A program made the translations under genes and the position numbers. The notes beneath the pieces are model-generated. The model searched no databases. It was not told the origin of the DNA and was given only the letters and a program-made list of their open reading frames with translations. From Neglectibacter timonensis (GTDB taxonomy: Bacteria > Bacillota > Clostridia > Oscillospirales > Acutalibacteraceae), in contig NZ_LT160640.1 in assembly GCF_900048895.1 (NCBI RefSeq), positions 248,001-312,000 on the forward strand: a stretch of DNA of 64,000 nucleotides. The letters are read 5' to 3'. Positions 14,571-24,352 of the stretch are shown here, in pieces (the stretch's first letter is position 1; each line of letters opens with the position of its first letter).

Positions 14571-16589
14571 ATGGAAAATAAAAAGGACGTGGGGAAAGAG
14601 CTGCCTGAAGCCAAGCAGGAAAACCTCCCCCTTTACCTGTTCCGCGGCGGCAAGAGCAGGAGGGCCTATGAATATTTGGGCCTTCACAAAACCAGCCGAA
14701 ACGGCAGGGAGTGCATGGTGGCAAGGGTTTGGGCCCCAAAAGCGAAAGAGGTTTCGCTGGTGGGCAATTTCTGCAACTGGGATAAGGCCAAGTATCCTTT
14801 GAAAAAGATAGACGATGAGGTTTGGGAGGGATTTACGGATTTTGTATTTCAACCCTTCGAACTGTATAAATTTTATGTGAAGACAGCTCAAGGCGAGGAC
14901 ACCTATAAAGCGGATCCCTATGCTTTGCACACGGAGACCAGACCCGGAACAGCCTCCCGCTATTACGACCTGGAAGGGTACCACTGGCAGGATGCAGAAT
15001 GGCGGAACCAGAAGAAAAAGAACCCCCATTATTCCCAGCCGGTGAACATCTATGAGATGCATGCGGGCTCCTGGCGGAAATATGCGGACGGAAGCGTTTT
15101 TTCCTATGAAAAGCTGGGGGACGAGTTGATTCCCTATGTGAAGGATATGGGATTTACCCATATTGAATTTATGCCCCTGACGGAATATCCCTTTGACGGG
15201 TCCTGGGGGTACCAGGTTATGGGATATTTTGCCCCCACCTCCCGGTATGGACAGCCCAAGGATTTTATGCGTTTTGTAGACCGCTGCCATCAGGCGGGTA
15301 TCGGGGTGATTATGGACTGGGTTCCCGCCCATTTTCCCAAGGATGCAGCGGGTCTTGCAAGGTTTGACGGCACGCCCTGCTATGAATATGCAGACCCCCG
15401 CAAGGGCGAACACAAGGATTGGGGTACGCTGGTGTTCGACTATGCGCGCAACGAGGTGGTAAGCTTTTTGGTTTCCAGCGCTGTGTTCTGGCTCCGGGAA
15501 TACCATATCGACGGGCTGAGGGTGGATGCGGTGGCTTCCATGCTGTATTTGGATTACAGCCGCAACGACGGCGAATGGGTGCCCAATAAGGACGGAGGAA
15601 AGGAAAACCTGGAGGCCGTAGAATTCCTGAAAACCCTCAACGAGGCGGCCTTCGCGGAGGAGCCTGAGGTGATGATGATCGCGGAAGAATCCACCTCCTG
15701 GCCCATGGTGACAAAGCCAACCTATATGGGGGGGCTTGGGTTCAACTACAAATGGAATATGGGCTGGATGAACGACATGCTGCGTTATATGTCGCTGGAT
15801 CCGCTGTTTCGAAGCGGCAATCACAGTTCCCTTACCTTTTCCTTTTTCTACGCGTTCTCCGAGAATTATATCCTTCCCATCTCTCATGACGAGGTGGTGT
15901 ACGGAAAGGGATCTCTTGTCAATAAAATGCCGGGAGATGAAGCGCAAAAGCAGGCTGGCATGCGCTGTTTTGTCACGTATATGATGGCCCATCCCGGCAA
16001 GAAGCTGCAGTTTATGGGCACGGAATTTGCTCAGAAAAACGAGTGGAATTTTGAAAAAGAGCTGGAATGGGGCCTGCTTCAACACCAGGAACACCGGGAC
16101 GCCCAGAACTTTTTCCGGGCGGTGAACAGGTTTTATCTCAGCCGGCCGGAGCTCTGGGAGCAGGATTTCGACTGGTCTGGGTTCGAATGGATCAGCAATG
16201 ATGACTACAAACAGAGCGTCATTGCCTTCCGGCGGAAATCGAAGGATGGAAGAGAACTTGTTGCCGTGTGCAATTTTGTACCGGTGGAGCGCCATAACTA
16301 CCGTATCGGCCTGCCGGTGCGCGGTACTTGGGCAGAGGTGTTTTCTTCTGATGACAAGGCTTTCGGAGGCGGAGGCGTAACCAACGGCAGCTCTGTGAAA
16401 ACAGAAGATATCCCCATGCACGGCTGCGAGCAGAGCGCGGCTCTGACGTTGCCGGCCAACACCGTTTTCTTCTTGGAATGCATGCGCAGAAATCCGAAGC
16501 GGGCAGTGAAGCCGCCGCAGAGTAAGCTGAGCGGCGCAAAAGAAAAGCTTAGCGTACAGAGACGTTCGGTCAAGGCAAAAAAAGCGTGA
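14571..16589 (+). CDS. glgB: 1,4-alpha-glucan branching enzyme
   Basis: GlgB cuts alpha-1,4-glucan chains and re-joins them as alpha-1,6 branches during glycogen synthesis in the cytoplasm. The 672 residues comprise an N-terminal CBM48-like domain (around 40-130), a GH13 barrel and a C-terminal beta domain. Visible catalytic motifs are DGLRVDAVASM (nucleophile Asp, near 320), MMIAEESTSWP (acid/base Glu, near 371) and ISHDEVVYGKGSL. The start ATG follows GAAAAGGAGAG. It is the first gene of glgB-glgC-glgD-glgA. The last ~30 residues are a basic extension (KLSVQRRSVKAKKA) not needed for activity. Confidence 0.96.
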   Translation: MENKKDVGKELPEAKQENLPLYLFRGGKSRRAYEYLGLHKTSRNGRECMVARVWAPKAKEVSLVGNFCNWDKAKYPLKKIDDEVWEGFTDFVFQPFELYKFYVKTAQGEDTYKADPYALHTETRPGTASRYYDLEGYHWQDAEWRNQKKKNPHYSQPVNIYEMHAGSWRKYADGSVFSYEKLGDELIPYVKDMGFTHIEFMPLTEYPFDGSWGYQVMGYFAPTSRYGQPKDFMRFVDRCHQAGIGVIMDWVPAHFPKDAAGLARFDGTPCYEYADPRKGEHKDWGTLVFDYARNEVVSFLVSSAVFWLREYHIDGLRVDAVASMLYLDYSRNDGEWVPNKDGGKENLEAVEFLKTLNEAAFAEEPEVMMIAEESTSWPMVTKPTYMGGLGFNYKWNMGWMNDMLRYMSLDPLFRSGNHSSLTFSFFYAFSENYILPISHDEVVYGKGSLVNKMPGDEAQKQAGMRCFVTYMMAHPGKKLQFMGTEFAQKNEWNFEKELEWGLLQHQEHRDAQNFFRAVNRFYLSRPELWEQDFDWSGFEWISNDDYKQSVIAFRRKSKDGRELVAVCNFVPVERHNYRIGLPVRGTWAEVFSSDDKAFGGGGVTNGSSVKTEDIPMHGCEQSAALTLPANTVFFLECMRRNPKRAVKPPQSKLSGAKEKLSVQRRSVKAKKA

Positions 16590-16762
16590 GCCGGCTTTTT
16601 CTCCGGGGAAGCCCGGAGGGTCCGGAAACCGCCATTGGGTGGCAATGGTTTCTGTGGGTCGGAGAAGGGGACAGGCGTTTCATTCTGTATAACAGGTTGA
16701 AGCGTGCAGGGAGCTTTCGCTTTTGCAATATTTGAAATTTTTAGAAATAGGAGGACGCTAAA

Positions 16763-17971
16763 ATGTTACCCAAACAAGAGGTTGTAGCCATGCTGCTTGC
16801 GGGTGGACAGGGCAGCCGGCTGGGCGTATTGACAAGAAATCTTGCCAAGCCTGCGGTACCGTTCGGCGGCAAGTACAGGATCATCGATTTTCCACTTTCC
16901 AACTGCGTAAACTCCGGCATTGAAACTGTGGGTGTGCTGACCCAGTATCAGCCGTTGGAACTCAACGAGTATATAGGAAACGGCCAGCCGTGGGACTTGG
17001 ACAGCACCAATGCCGGCGTACATGTGTTGCCGCCCTACCAGAAAAACAAAAAATCAGACTGGTATAAGGGGACGGCCAACGCTATCTTCCAGAATATTCC
17101 GTTTATTGAACGGTATGACCCGGAATACGTAGTGGTACTTTCCGGAGACCATATCTACAAGATGGATTACTCGAAGATGATCAATTACCACAAGGAGAAG
17201 GACGCCGCCTGCACCATTGCCGTGTATGAGGTGCCGTTGGAAGAGGCCTCCCGCTTTGGCATTCTGAATACCAATGCAGACGGCTCCATCTATGAGTTTG
17301 ATGAGAAGCCGAAGGTGCCTAAGAGCAATCAGGCGTCTATGGGTATCTACGTGTTCAGCTGGAGCAAATTGAAGAAATACCTGGAGGAAGACGACGAGAA
17401 TCCCAAATCTCAGAACGATTTTGGCAAAAACGTGCTGCCGGCCATGCTGAACGCAGGGGAACGGATGTTCGCCTACCGGTTTGAAGGCTATTGGAAGGAC
17501 GTGGGTACCATTGAGAGTCTTTGGGAATCCAACATGGATCTGCTGAATCCCAATATCTCTCTGGACCTGAGCGACGACGAGTGGAAGATTTATTCCCGTA
17601 ACCCGGTGATGCCGCCACACTATGTGGCCAAGGGCGCCCATGTGCAGAACTCCCTGGTAGCGGAAGGCTGCAATGTTTACGGAGAAATTGATTTTGCCGT
17701 GCTGTTTGCCGGTGTTTATGTGGCGCCGGGCGCGGTGGTAAAGGATTCCATCGTCATGCCGGGAGCCCGTATAGAAGAGGGCGCACGGGTACAGTATGCG
17801 ATCGTATCGGAAAATTCCGTGATCGGCGCCAACGCGGTGGTTGGCGAGCGGCCTGAGGAAATGGAGAACAAGGACGATTGGGGCGTGGCTGTGATCGGAC
17901 CCGGCTGTACGATTCCGCCGGGCACTGTGGTTGAGCCGAAAGCCATGATCGATGCTGAGGAGGTGAAATGA
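16763..17971 (+). CDS. glgC: Glucose-1-phosphate adenylyltransferase, catalytic subunit
   Basis: GlgC makes ADP-glucose from ATP and glucose-1-phosphate, the committed step of glycogen synthesis. The 402-residue protein has the nucleotide-binding start [15 protein letters not shown], the sugar-phosphate region and a C-terminal left-handed beta-helix. It has an AGGAGG site and overlaps glgD by 4 bases (ATGA), which fits the GlgC-GlgD hetero-oligomer of Firmicutes. A 173-base gap containing a GAAACC/GGTTTC hairpin separates it from glgB. Confidence 0.96.
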   Translation: MLPKQEVVAMLLAGGQGSRLGVLTRNLAKPAVPFGGKYRIIDFPLSNCVNSGIETVGVLTQYQPLELNEYIGNGQPWDLDSTNAGVHVLPPYQKNKKSDWYKGTANAIFQNIPFIERYDPEYVVVLSGDHIYKMDYSKMINYHKEKDAACTIAVYEVPLEEASRFGILNTNADGSIYEFDEKPKVPKSNQASMGIYVFSWSKLKKYLEEDDENPKSQNDFGKNVLPAMLNAGERMFAYRFEGYWKDVGTIESLWESNMDLLNPNISLDLSDDEWKIYSRNPVMPPHYVAKGAHVQNSLVAEGCNVYGEIDFAVLFAGVYVAPGAVVKDSIVMPGARIEEGARVQYAIVSENSVIGANAVVGERPEEMENKDDWGVAVIGPGCTIPPGTVVEPKAMIDAEEVK

Positions 17972-19089
17972 TGATGATGCGCGGCAACAATGTTATGGGA
18001 ATTCTTTTTGCCTATGTGCATGAGGAACGGGTGAGAGAACTCACTCAAAACAGGGTGATGGCTTCGGTGCCTTTTGGCGGCCGGTATCGTCTGGTGGATT
18101 TTCCGCTTTCCAATATGGTAAACTCGGGAATCAACAAGGTGGGCGTCATCACCGAACAGAATTACCAGTCGCTGATGGATCACCTGGGTTCCGGCAAGGC
18201 TTGGGACCTTTCGAGAAAACGAGAGGGCCTCTATCTGCTGCCCCCCTTTGGAGCCGAGACCATCCGTACGGACGGAAAGATTGAGACGCTTGCCTCTGTT
18301 ATGCGGTTTCTGAAAAATTCTCACGAGGAATACGTACTGCTTTCCGACTGTGATACCGTAGCCAACATAGATTATCGTGACGTGTTTAAGTTCCACAGTG
18401 AGAAGGAGGCGGATATCACTGTAGTGTACCGCCATGGAATGTCGCCGGATTCCGATAAGAACTGCCTGTATACGGTGGACCCGGAAGGTGTGATCCGGGA
18501 CATGCTGGTCAAACGCGGCAGCGATGCCGACTGCAATTACGGCATTGGTATGTCGATCATCGGCAGGGAAAAGCTGATGGAACTGGTGGAAGACTGCATG
18601 GCCAGAAACCTTTATGATTTTGACCGCGATCTCCTGCAGCGTTGTCTGCCGGATATGCGGGTGTGCGGCTATGAGTTCACCGGCGCCGCTTACCAGGTGA
18701 CCTCTTTCGGCAGCTATTTCAACGCCAATATGGCTTTGATGGATCCGAAGGTGCGCACACAGCTGTTCCAGCCCTCCAGGCCGATTTATACCAAAGTGCG
18801 CGACGATATGCCGGCCAAATATGGGCTGGGTTCTCAAATATCCAACTCTATTGTGGCGGACGGCTGCATCATCGACGGCGAGGTGGAGAACTGTGTGCTG
18901 TTCCGCGGCGTCAAAGTGAAAAAGGGCGCGAAGCTGAAAAACTGTGTGATTATGCAGGACACCGTAGTGGGGGAGAATACCCGCCTCGACTATGTGGTGG
19001 CGGATAAGAATGTGGTGTTTGAAAATGACCGGACACTGATGGGCTATCAGACCTATCCCGTGTACGTATCCAAGGGAAGCAAGGTCTGA
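17968..19089 (+). CDS. glgD: Glycogen biosynthesis protein GlgD (non-catalytic subunit)
   Basis: GlgD is a paralogue of GlgC. It retains the sugar-phosphate fold ([20 protein letters not shown]) but lacks the GlgC GGQGSRL nucleotide loop: the N-terminus here is [20 protein letters not shown]. In Bacillus and Clostridia it joins GlgC to increase activity. The 373-residue protein starts within an ATG run overlapping the glgC stop. C-terminal hexapeptide-type repeats form a beta-helix. Role assigned by family knowledge and operon position. Confidence 0.94.
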   Translation: MMMMRGNNVMGILFAYVHEERVRELTQNRVMASVPFGGRYRLVDFPLSNMVNSGINKVGVITEQNYQSLMDHLGSGKAWDLSRKREGLYLLPPFGAETIRTDGKIETLASVMRFLKNSHEEYVLLSDCDTVANIDYRDVFKFHSEKEADITVVYRHGMSPDSDKNCLYTVDPEGVIRDMLVKRGSDADCNYGIGMSIIGREKLMELVEDCMARNLYDFDRDLLQRCLPDMRVCGYEFTGAAYQVTSFGSYFNANMALMDPKVRTQLFQPSRPIYTKVRDDMPAKYGLGSQISNSIVADGCIIDGEVENCVLFRGVKVKKGAKLKNCVIMQDTVVGENTRLDYVVADKNVVFENDRTLMGYQTYPVYVSKGSKV

Positions 19090-19171
19090 GAGCTGCGGGA
19101 TAGGGGAGAAGCGGCGGATCCCTCCGCCGCAGGCTCCCTGAGTTTCATCCAGGAAAGGATAAGGTAACACG

Positions 19172-20599
19172 ATGAAAGTTTTATTCTGTGCAAGCGAAGC
19201 GCTGCCCTTTTCCGCCACCGGAGGACTGGCGGACGTCGCCGGTTCCCTGCCCCAGGCACTGCGAACCCGGTTGATCGGCTGCCGTGTGGTATTGCCCCTG
19301 TATGACGGCGTTCCCCAGGAGCTGCGGGATCAGATGCGTTTTGTCACCAGCATCAGCGTACCCGTGGCCTGGCGCAGGCAGTATTGCGGCATTTTTGAAG
19401 CTAAGATCAACAATGTAATCTATTACCTGATCGACAATCAGTATTATTTCAAAAGAAACGGGCTTTACGGACATTTTGACGATGCGGAGCGCTTTGCCTT
19501 TTTTTCCCGCGCTATTCTGGAAATGCTGCCCTATATTGATTTCAAGCCAGACATCATCCATACCAACGACTGGCAGACCGCCCTGGTGCCGGTCTATTAC
19601 CGGCTCTTCTATGCCAATAATGAGTGGTATGCCGGTATTAAGACGTTGTTTACCATCCATAACATCCAGTATCAAGGCCAGTATGGCAAGGAAATTCTGG
19701 AGGATGTGTTCGGCATCCCCAATTATGAAAGCCAGCTGCTGGAATATGACAAGTGTGTGAATCTGATGAAGGGAGCCATAGAGTGTGCCAACTGGGTTTC
19801 TACAGTGAGTCCGACCTATGCCCAGGAAATCCTGGATCCCTGGTATGCGCATAAGCTGGACCCCATTCTGAGGGAGCGTTCCTGGAAGCTTTCTGGTATT
19901 CTCAACGGCATCGACGTGGTAAATTACGACCCGGAACACGACCCGAATCTCTACGCCAATTATACCTGCGAGGATCGTGCAGGCAAGGCTGTAAACAAGG
20001 CAAAGCTGCAGGAGCGGGTCTGCGTTGAGGTGAACCCGGATCTGCCGCTGATCGGAATGGTGACACGGCTTGTCTCCCACAAGGGCCTGGATCTGGTGAA
20101 GGAAGCTGTGGACAATGTGATGCAGTATTCCAACGCCCAATTTGTGATTTTGGGCAGCGGGGATTTGGAGTATGAAAATTATTTCAAGTGGATGCAGGAG
20201 AAATATCCCGGCCGGTTTGTGCTCTGCCTGGGATTTGTTCCGGAACTCTCCAGGAAAATCTACGCTGGTTCTGATATCTTCCTGATGCCCAGCAAGAGCG
20301 AACCCTGCGGCCTTTCCCAAATGATCGCCTTACGGTACGGCTCCATTCCTGTAGTGCGGGAGACGGGCGGCCTGAAGGATTCCATCACCGACAGCGGGGA
20401 TGGTCAAGGCAACGGCTTTACGTTCCAGAGCTACAACACCGGGGATATGCTGCACTCGCTCCATCGTGCTATTTATGCCTACAATTCCGACCAGGAAGGC
20501 TGGGGCATTCTTGTGGACCGTGCAATGAGATGTGACAACAGCTGGGGAAAATCGGCTAACGATTATATCAAGCTCTACAAACAGCTTTTAAAAGACTGA
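19172..20599 (+). CDS. glgA: Glycogen synthase
   Basis: GlgA transfers glucose from ADP-glucose to the growing alpha-1,4 chain. The 475-residue GT5 enzyme begins MKVLFCASEALPFSATGGLA, containing the ADP-glucose-binding TGGLADV motif. The C-terminal domain carries the GT-B signature (MPSKSEPCGLSQMIALRYGS) with the catalytic Glu. It is the last gene of the operon, with a GGAAAGGATAAGG site upstream and a terminator downstream at 20661. Confidence 0.96.
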   Translation: MKVLFCASEALPFSATGGLADVAGSLPQALRTRLIGCRVVLPLYDGVPQELRDQMRFVTSISVPVAWRRQYCGIFEAKINNVIYYLIDNQYYFKRNGLYGHFDDAERFAFFSRAILEMLPYIDFKPDIIHTNDWQTALVPVYYRLFYANNEWYAGIKTLFTIHNIQYQGQYGKEILEDVFGIPNYESQLLEYDKCVNLMKGAIECANWVSTVSPTYAQEILDPWYAHKLDPILRERSWKLSGILNGIDVVNYDPEHDPNLYANYTCEDRAGKAVNKAKLQERVCVEVNPDLPLIGMVTRLVSHKGLDLVKEAVDNVMQYSNAQFVILGSGDLEYENYFKWMQEKYPGRFVLCLGFVPELSRKIYAGSDIFLMPSKSEPCGLSQMIALRYGSIPVVRETGGLKDSITDSGDGQGNGFTFQSYNTGDMLHSLHRAIYAYNSDQEGWGILVDRAMRCDNSWGKSANDYIKLYKQLLKD

Positions 20600-20660
20600 A
20601 GAGCGGTTTGAACAAGGAGGGCCGGTCTCCAATAGCCCTAAAAAACAAAAAAACAGAAAG

Positions 20661-20703
20661 CGCGGAGCAGGGAAACACAGCTTTCCTTGCCCCGCGTTCT
20701 CTT
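20661..20703 (+). terminator. Terminator of the glycogen operon
   Basis: A 15-base stem (20661-20675 with 20682-20696) with one mismatch and one wobble is followed by TTCTCTT. The rest of the gap from 20600 to 20940 shows no convincing gene. Confidence 0.65.
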
Positions 20704-20941
20704 ATCACCGGGAATGATCTGAAAAGTCTCTCAAACAGTGGTTCCCATTCCGGAAGGCATGAGCCCAGGACAGATAAATCAGACAGCTTGTTTCAGGCGG
20801 GCGGGGCTGAACCATCTGCAGCTGTCGTACGGATGCAGGATGCGGAGGTCAAAAACAGCCGGCCGGTTTTTGGCGAACTTTCAGGAGCGGCGGGAATTTC
20901 TTTCTGAATTCTGAAACCGGAGGCTGTTCGGGCTGATTCAC

Positions 20942-20970
20942 TTGTATGGGGCGGAGGTTTGTGGTATAGT
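20942..20970 (+). promoter_or_regulatory. Promoter of the ligase-like gene pair
   Basis: TTGTAT (20942-20947), 17 bases, TATAGT (20965-20970), 57 bases before the chosen start at 21027. Confidence 0.55.
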
Positions 20971-21026
20971 TAACAGGTCATACGGCAGCCTTGCCGAATT
21001 TTGAAGAGCAGATAAGGAATTGCTTT

Positions 21027-22535
21027 ATGAAAGATACAACGTTCAAGGGCAGGATGATTTCCCATACGGGGGAATTTATGGCGGCGCTGCTTCTGCTGCA
21101 GCCGATGCTGGACGTGCTTTCCTATTTCATGCAGAATGTAGGAGGGACCGTTTTCACCACGGCTCTGCGAATGGCCCTTCTCATAACAGTAAGCCTGTAC
21201 GGTTTTGTCATTTCGGACAGAAAAAGGGTTTATGGCGTCTTTTACGGTTTGATAGCAGGCTTTTGGCTGCTGCACATGCTCAACTGCCTGCGTACCGGCT
21301 ATATGGATCCGGTGGGGGATGCGGCAGAATACCTTAAGTTGGTGCAGTTCCCTTTATGGACGCTCTCGTTTGTCACATTTTTCCGCCGGCGCGATTCCTT
21401 GGATTATTCGGTAGTCGGGATTTTGGCGGCGAATTTTGGCATCATACTTCTTGTAGTGCTGCTTTCCTTTTTGACAGGCCATCCTGTCTATACCTACGAT
21501 TATCCGGAAAGGGGCATGCAGATTGGAATATTGGGCTGGTTCGGCGTTCCCAATGCTCAAAGCGCAGTGCTGGCCATGTTGGTTCCTCCGCTTCTGCTGT
21601 GGGCGCTTCGCAAGGAAAAATTCTGGCTCCTCTGCGTGACGGCTTTTCTGGGATTCGGGCTGCTTTATGCCACCGGTACCAGGTTGACTTATTTTTCAGC
21701 CGTGTTAACAGCGGCAGGAATACTGGTGCTGCTGCTGTGGAACAGGAAACCGCTCAGGTTCTGTCTTCCTCTGCTGCTGGCACTGGTGCTGCTGCTGGGC
21801 CTGAAGGGCTTCTCGCCGATGGAACAGCGTCAAATGCGTTCGTTGGATTCCAATGAGCTTTACCGGGAAAAGACAGAGGCTGTGATGGGCAGCGATATGG
21901 GATACGCCTACCGGAAAGGGGAAGAAATTCCCGCCGAAGTGAAAGAAAAGCTGGAACGGCTCTATACAGAGGTTTACGGTGTGCCCGGTCCCTATAAGCT
22001 GCCCTTGCTGGGGGATATGATTGAGAAGTTTGGGCTGGAAGCCGTGATGGAGGCTTACGGTTATACCGATGCGCCGGAACAGCTTTATAACGCCCGGCTG
22101 AAAAAGCTGAAATGTTTGGAACTCAACTGGCAGCAGAAGGATTTTCTCACAAAGATGCTGGGCTTTGAGTATGCAGAGGCTACTGTCAACGGGAATATTT
22201 ATGACCCGGAAAATGATTTTCCCGCTTTGCTCTATTACTATGGTTATCTGGGGGCGGGGCTTTATCTGCTGTTTGCCGCCTATTTTGTCTTTTCCGCATT
22301 GCGGGCTCTGTTCCGGCGGGGCCCCGGATTTGTGACGTTGGAATTGGGCGCTGCGGCGCTGATGTTCTGCTATGCCTTGGGGGCGGCCCAGTTTTCCGGA
22401 CAGACGCTCAGAAAGCCTAATGTGTGCGTGTATTTTTCTTTGGCCGCGGCGATGCTCTGGCAGCAGTCCCATCCAGTGGTCCGGAACAGACCTCAGGTTG
22501 ACAGAAAATCGGTTGTGTTTCTCAAGAAAATATGA
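21027..22535 (+). CDS. O-antigen-ligase-like polytopic membrane protein (copy 1)
   Basis: This 502-residue protein starts at the ATG at 21027, after AAGGAA; the frame is open from a TTG at 20991. It has roughly ten membrane segments and one large extracytoplasmic loop (around residues 275-385) before the last segments. This is the layout of the O-antigen ligase / Wzy polymerase superfamily, which joins or polymerises lipid-linked glycans outside the membrane. It is about the same length as the next gene and shares motifs with it (QPMLDVLSYF; LLYATGTRLTYFS; NDFPALLYYYGYLG), so they are tandem paralogues. No glycosyltransferases are nearby, so the substrate is unknown. Confidence 0.75.
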   Translation: MKDTTFKGRMISHTGEFMAALLLLQPMLDVLSYFMQNVGGTVFTTALRMALLITVSLYGFVISDRKRVYGVFYGLIAGFWLLHMLNCLRTGYMDPVGDAAEYLKLVQFPLWTLSFVTFFRRRDSLDYSVVGILAANFGIILLVVLLSFLTGHPVYTYDYPERGMQIGILGWFGVPNAQSAVLAMLVPPLLLWALRKEKFWLLCVTAFLGFGLLYATGTRLTYFSAVLTAAGILVLLLWNRKPLRFCLPLLLALVLLLGLKGFSPMEQRQMRSLDSNELYREKTEAVMGSDMGYAYRKGEEIPAEVKEKLERLYTEVYGVPGPYKLPLLGDMIEKFGLEAVMEAYGYTDAPEQLYNARLKKLKCLELNWQQKDFLTKMLGFEYAEATVNGNIYDPENDFPALLYYYGYLGAGLYLLFAAYFVFSALRALFRRGPGFVTLELGAAALMFCYALGAAQFSGQTLRKPNVCVYFSLAAAMLWQQSHPVVRNRPQVDRKSVVFLKKI

Positions 22536-22598
22536 TAAGATAACCGCAGCCGCCAATTTCTGGGCGAAATCAAACTGTGAAAATAACGGAGTTGTTCC

Positions 22599-24209
22599 AT
22601 GAAGATACAGGAATTTCGATCCAAATTAGAAGAAAAACTCTCTGTTCTGGTACTCGTTTTACTGGTGATTCAGCCGGTGCTGGACGTGTTTTCTTATTTT
22701 CTGGGCCAGACTGGCAGCAATGCTCTTTCTACCTTGGCACGGTTTGCCATGCTGGCGTTTGTGGCCTTGCTGGGATTTTTTATCAGCAGGAAGAAAAAAA
22801 TATATTTTTTCTTTTATGGTGCGATAGGCCTGTTTTGGATCGCCCATATGGTCAATTGCTTCCGGGTGGGCTATCAATCCCCTGTGGCGGATACCACCAA
22901 TTTTCTGCGTATCATGAATTTCCCTATATTTACCCTATCCTTCCTCACTTTTTACGAGCAGGGGAAGGACGTGCGCAAAAGCATTTACTGGGGCTTCGGT
23001 ATCAATTTTATGGAGGTTGTGCTGTTTACTCTGCTTCCCTGGGCGCTGGGGCATCCGGTCTACACTTATGAAACCTTAGGCGTGGGAGTTTTGGGATGGT
23101 TTGCCGTTCCCAGTGCGCAGAGCGCGGTAATTGTGCTGCTGGCTCCTCTTGCTGTCCTTTGGGCTTACAAGACGGGAAAATATCCGATATATCTGCTGAT
23201 GTCAGCGGCCTGTATCGGGCTGATGTATGCCACCGGGACAAAGCTTACCTTCTATTCTATCTTCATATTGGCGGGAGCCTATCTGTTCCTGTTTGCGTTG
23301 AATTTGAAAAAGAAATGCTGGCTCTACGTGCTGCCGCTTGTGGTACTTGCGGGGCTTGCTTTCGGGTTTCGGGCACAGTCTCCCATGCAGGACCGGGAGA
23401 ACCAGTCAAACTATGCCTTGGGCATCTACAACAAGCTGGTAAATGAGAGCATGGAGAACAGCGGCGCGGATGCGGAAACTATTCAGGATATTAAAAATGG
23501 ATTTGATTCTGAGCAAAGTTCTGAGGACAAGCTGGAAAAGGTGCGCCGCAGCCTAATCGGCGTGTACACTGACAAAGAGGTGTACGGTCCCTTTCTGAAA
23601 AATCTGCATGACCGATTTGGCGTTTACAATGTAATGGAGGCCTATAATTATACCACGGAGCCCACAATCCTATCCGACTCGCGGGTGCGGAAAAAAGTTT
23701 TTGCAAAGTTGGTGTGGCAGGAAAAGGATTTTGCTACCAAGATGCTGGGATTTGAATACAGCGATATGCTCACCCCCAATGCCATTTATGATTTGGAAAA
23801 TGATTTTCCTGCGGTTTTCTATTTCTGCGGCTATTTTGGCTTTGCCCTGTATCTGCTGTTCTTTGCCTATTTTATCTGGATAATCCTCCGCGGTTTTGCC
23901 CTGGAGGTGCGCCGGACAAGCGTGGAAGAACGCAGAAAGAATCAAGAAGGACGTTCCAGCGAAAAATCAGTTAAGAGATATCTCGGCAGTCTGCTTGCAG
24001 GTATTAAGGCGTTGGGAAGAGGGGTACAGAGCTTTTTGACGGTGGAGATGGGGGCTGTGGGTATGGCATTCCTGCTGGCCTTGATTGCTGCCCAGATTTC
24101 CGGTAATGTGCTTCGAAGGCCCAATGTGACAGTTTATTTTGCCGTAACGGCCGCCACGCTCGTCCATCTGACCAGGCGGCGAAGAGCGGAGAAAGAGTCT
24201 GAAGACTAA
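22599..24209 (+). CDS. O-antigen-ligase-like polytopic membrane protein (copy 2)
   Basis: This is a 536-residue paralogue of the preceding gene, 63 bases downstream. Shared positions include QPVLDVFSYFL, GWFAVPSAQSAV, LMYATGTKLTFYS and ENDFPAVFYFCGYFG, in the same order and spacing. It carries an extra charged cytoplasmic stretch near residues 435-475 (VRRTSVEERRKNQEGRSSEK) before the last hydrophobic segments. The function is probably transfer or polymerisation of an extracellular glycan. Why two copies are kept side by side is unclear; they may form a heteromer or act on different acceptors. Confidence 0.75.
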   Translation: MKIQEFRSKLEEKLSVLVLVLLVIQPVLDVFSYFLGQTGSNALSTLARFAMLAFVALLGFFISRKKKIYFFFYGAIGLFWIAHMVNCFRVGYQSPVADTTNFLRIMNFPIFTLSFLTFYEQGKDVRKSIYWGFGINFMEVVLFTLLPWALGHPVYTYETLGVGVLGWFAVPSAQSAVIVLLAPLAVLWAYKTGKYPIYLLMSAACIGLMYATGTKLTFYSIFILAGAYLFLFALNLKKKCWLYVLPLVVLAGLAFGFRAQSPMQDRENQSNYALGIYNKLVNESMENSGADAETIQDIKNGFDSEQSSEDKLEKVRRSLIGVYTDKEVYGPFLKNLHDRFGVYNVMEAYNYTTEPTILSDSRVRKKVFAKLVWQEKDFATKMLGFEYSDMLTPNAIYDLENDFPAVFYFCGYFGFALYLLFFAYFIWIILRGFALEVRRTSVEERRKNQEGRSSEKSVKRYLGSLLAGIKALGRGVQSFLTVEMGAVGMAFLLALIAAQISGNVLRRPNVTVYFAVTAATLVHLTRRRRAEKESED

Positions 24210-24255
24210 GATACCCGTTTCCGGTGATTCCGGAGCGGAAGGACGGATATAGAAA

Positions 24256-24282
24256 GCCCCTGGAAGGACTCCTTCCGGGGGC
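24256..24282. terminator. Hairpin between convergent genes
   Basis: GCCCC-GGAAGG pairs with CCTTCC-GGGGC around a 3-base loop (24256-24282). It lies between the rightward ligase-like gene and the leftward LacI gene. The T-run is weak. Confidence 0.55.
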
Positions 24283-24352
24283 TTCGATTTGCTGGGATAC
24301 TGTGGAGATTGCGGCTGTTGTTCCAAAGCGCTGCCCTGCAGTACAGAACAGA

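Noticed and set aside
14472-16421. 649-codon antisense ORF opposite glgB
   Set aside because: It is the shadow of a GC-rich gene: composition typical of an antisense frame, no ribosome-binding site, and glgB is certain.
17716-19218. 500-codon antisense ORF opposite glgC and glgD
   Set aside because: Shadow of two certain genes on the other strand; low-complexity His/Val-rich translation.
20608-20907. 99-residue ORF downstream of glgA
   Set aside because: It runs through the terminator hairpin, has biased composition and no protein-like features.
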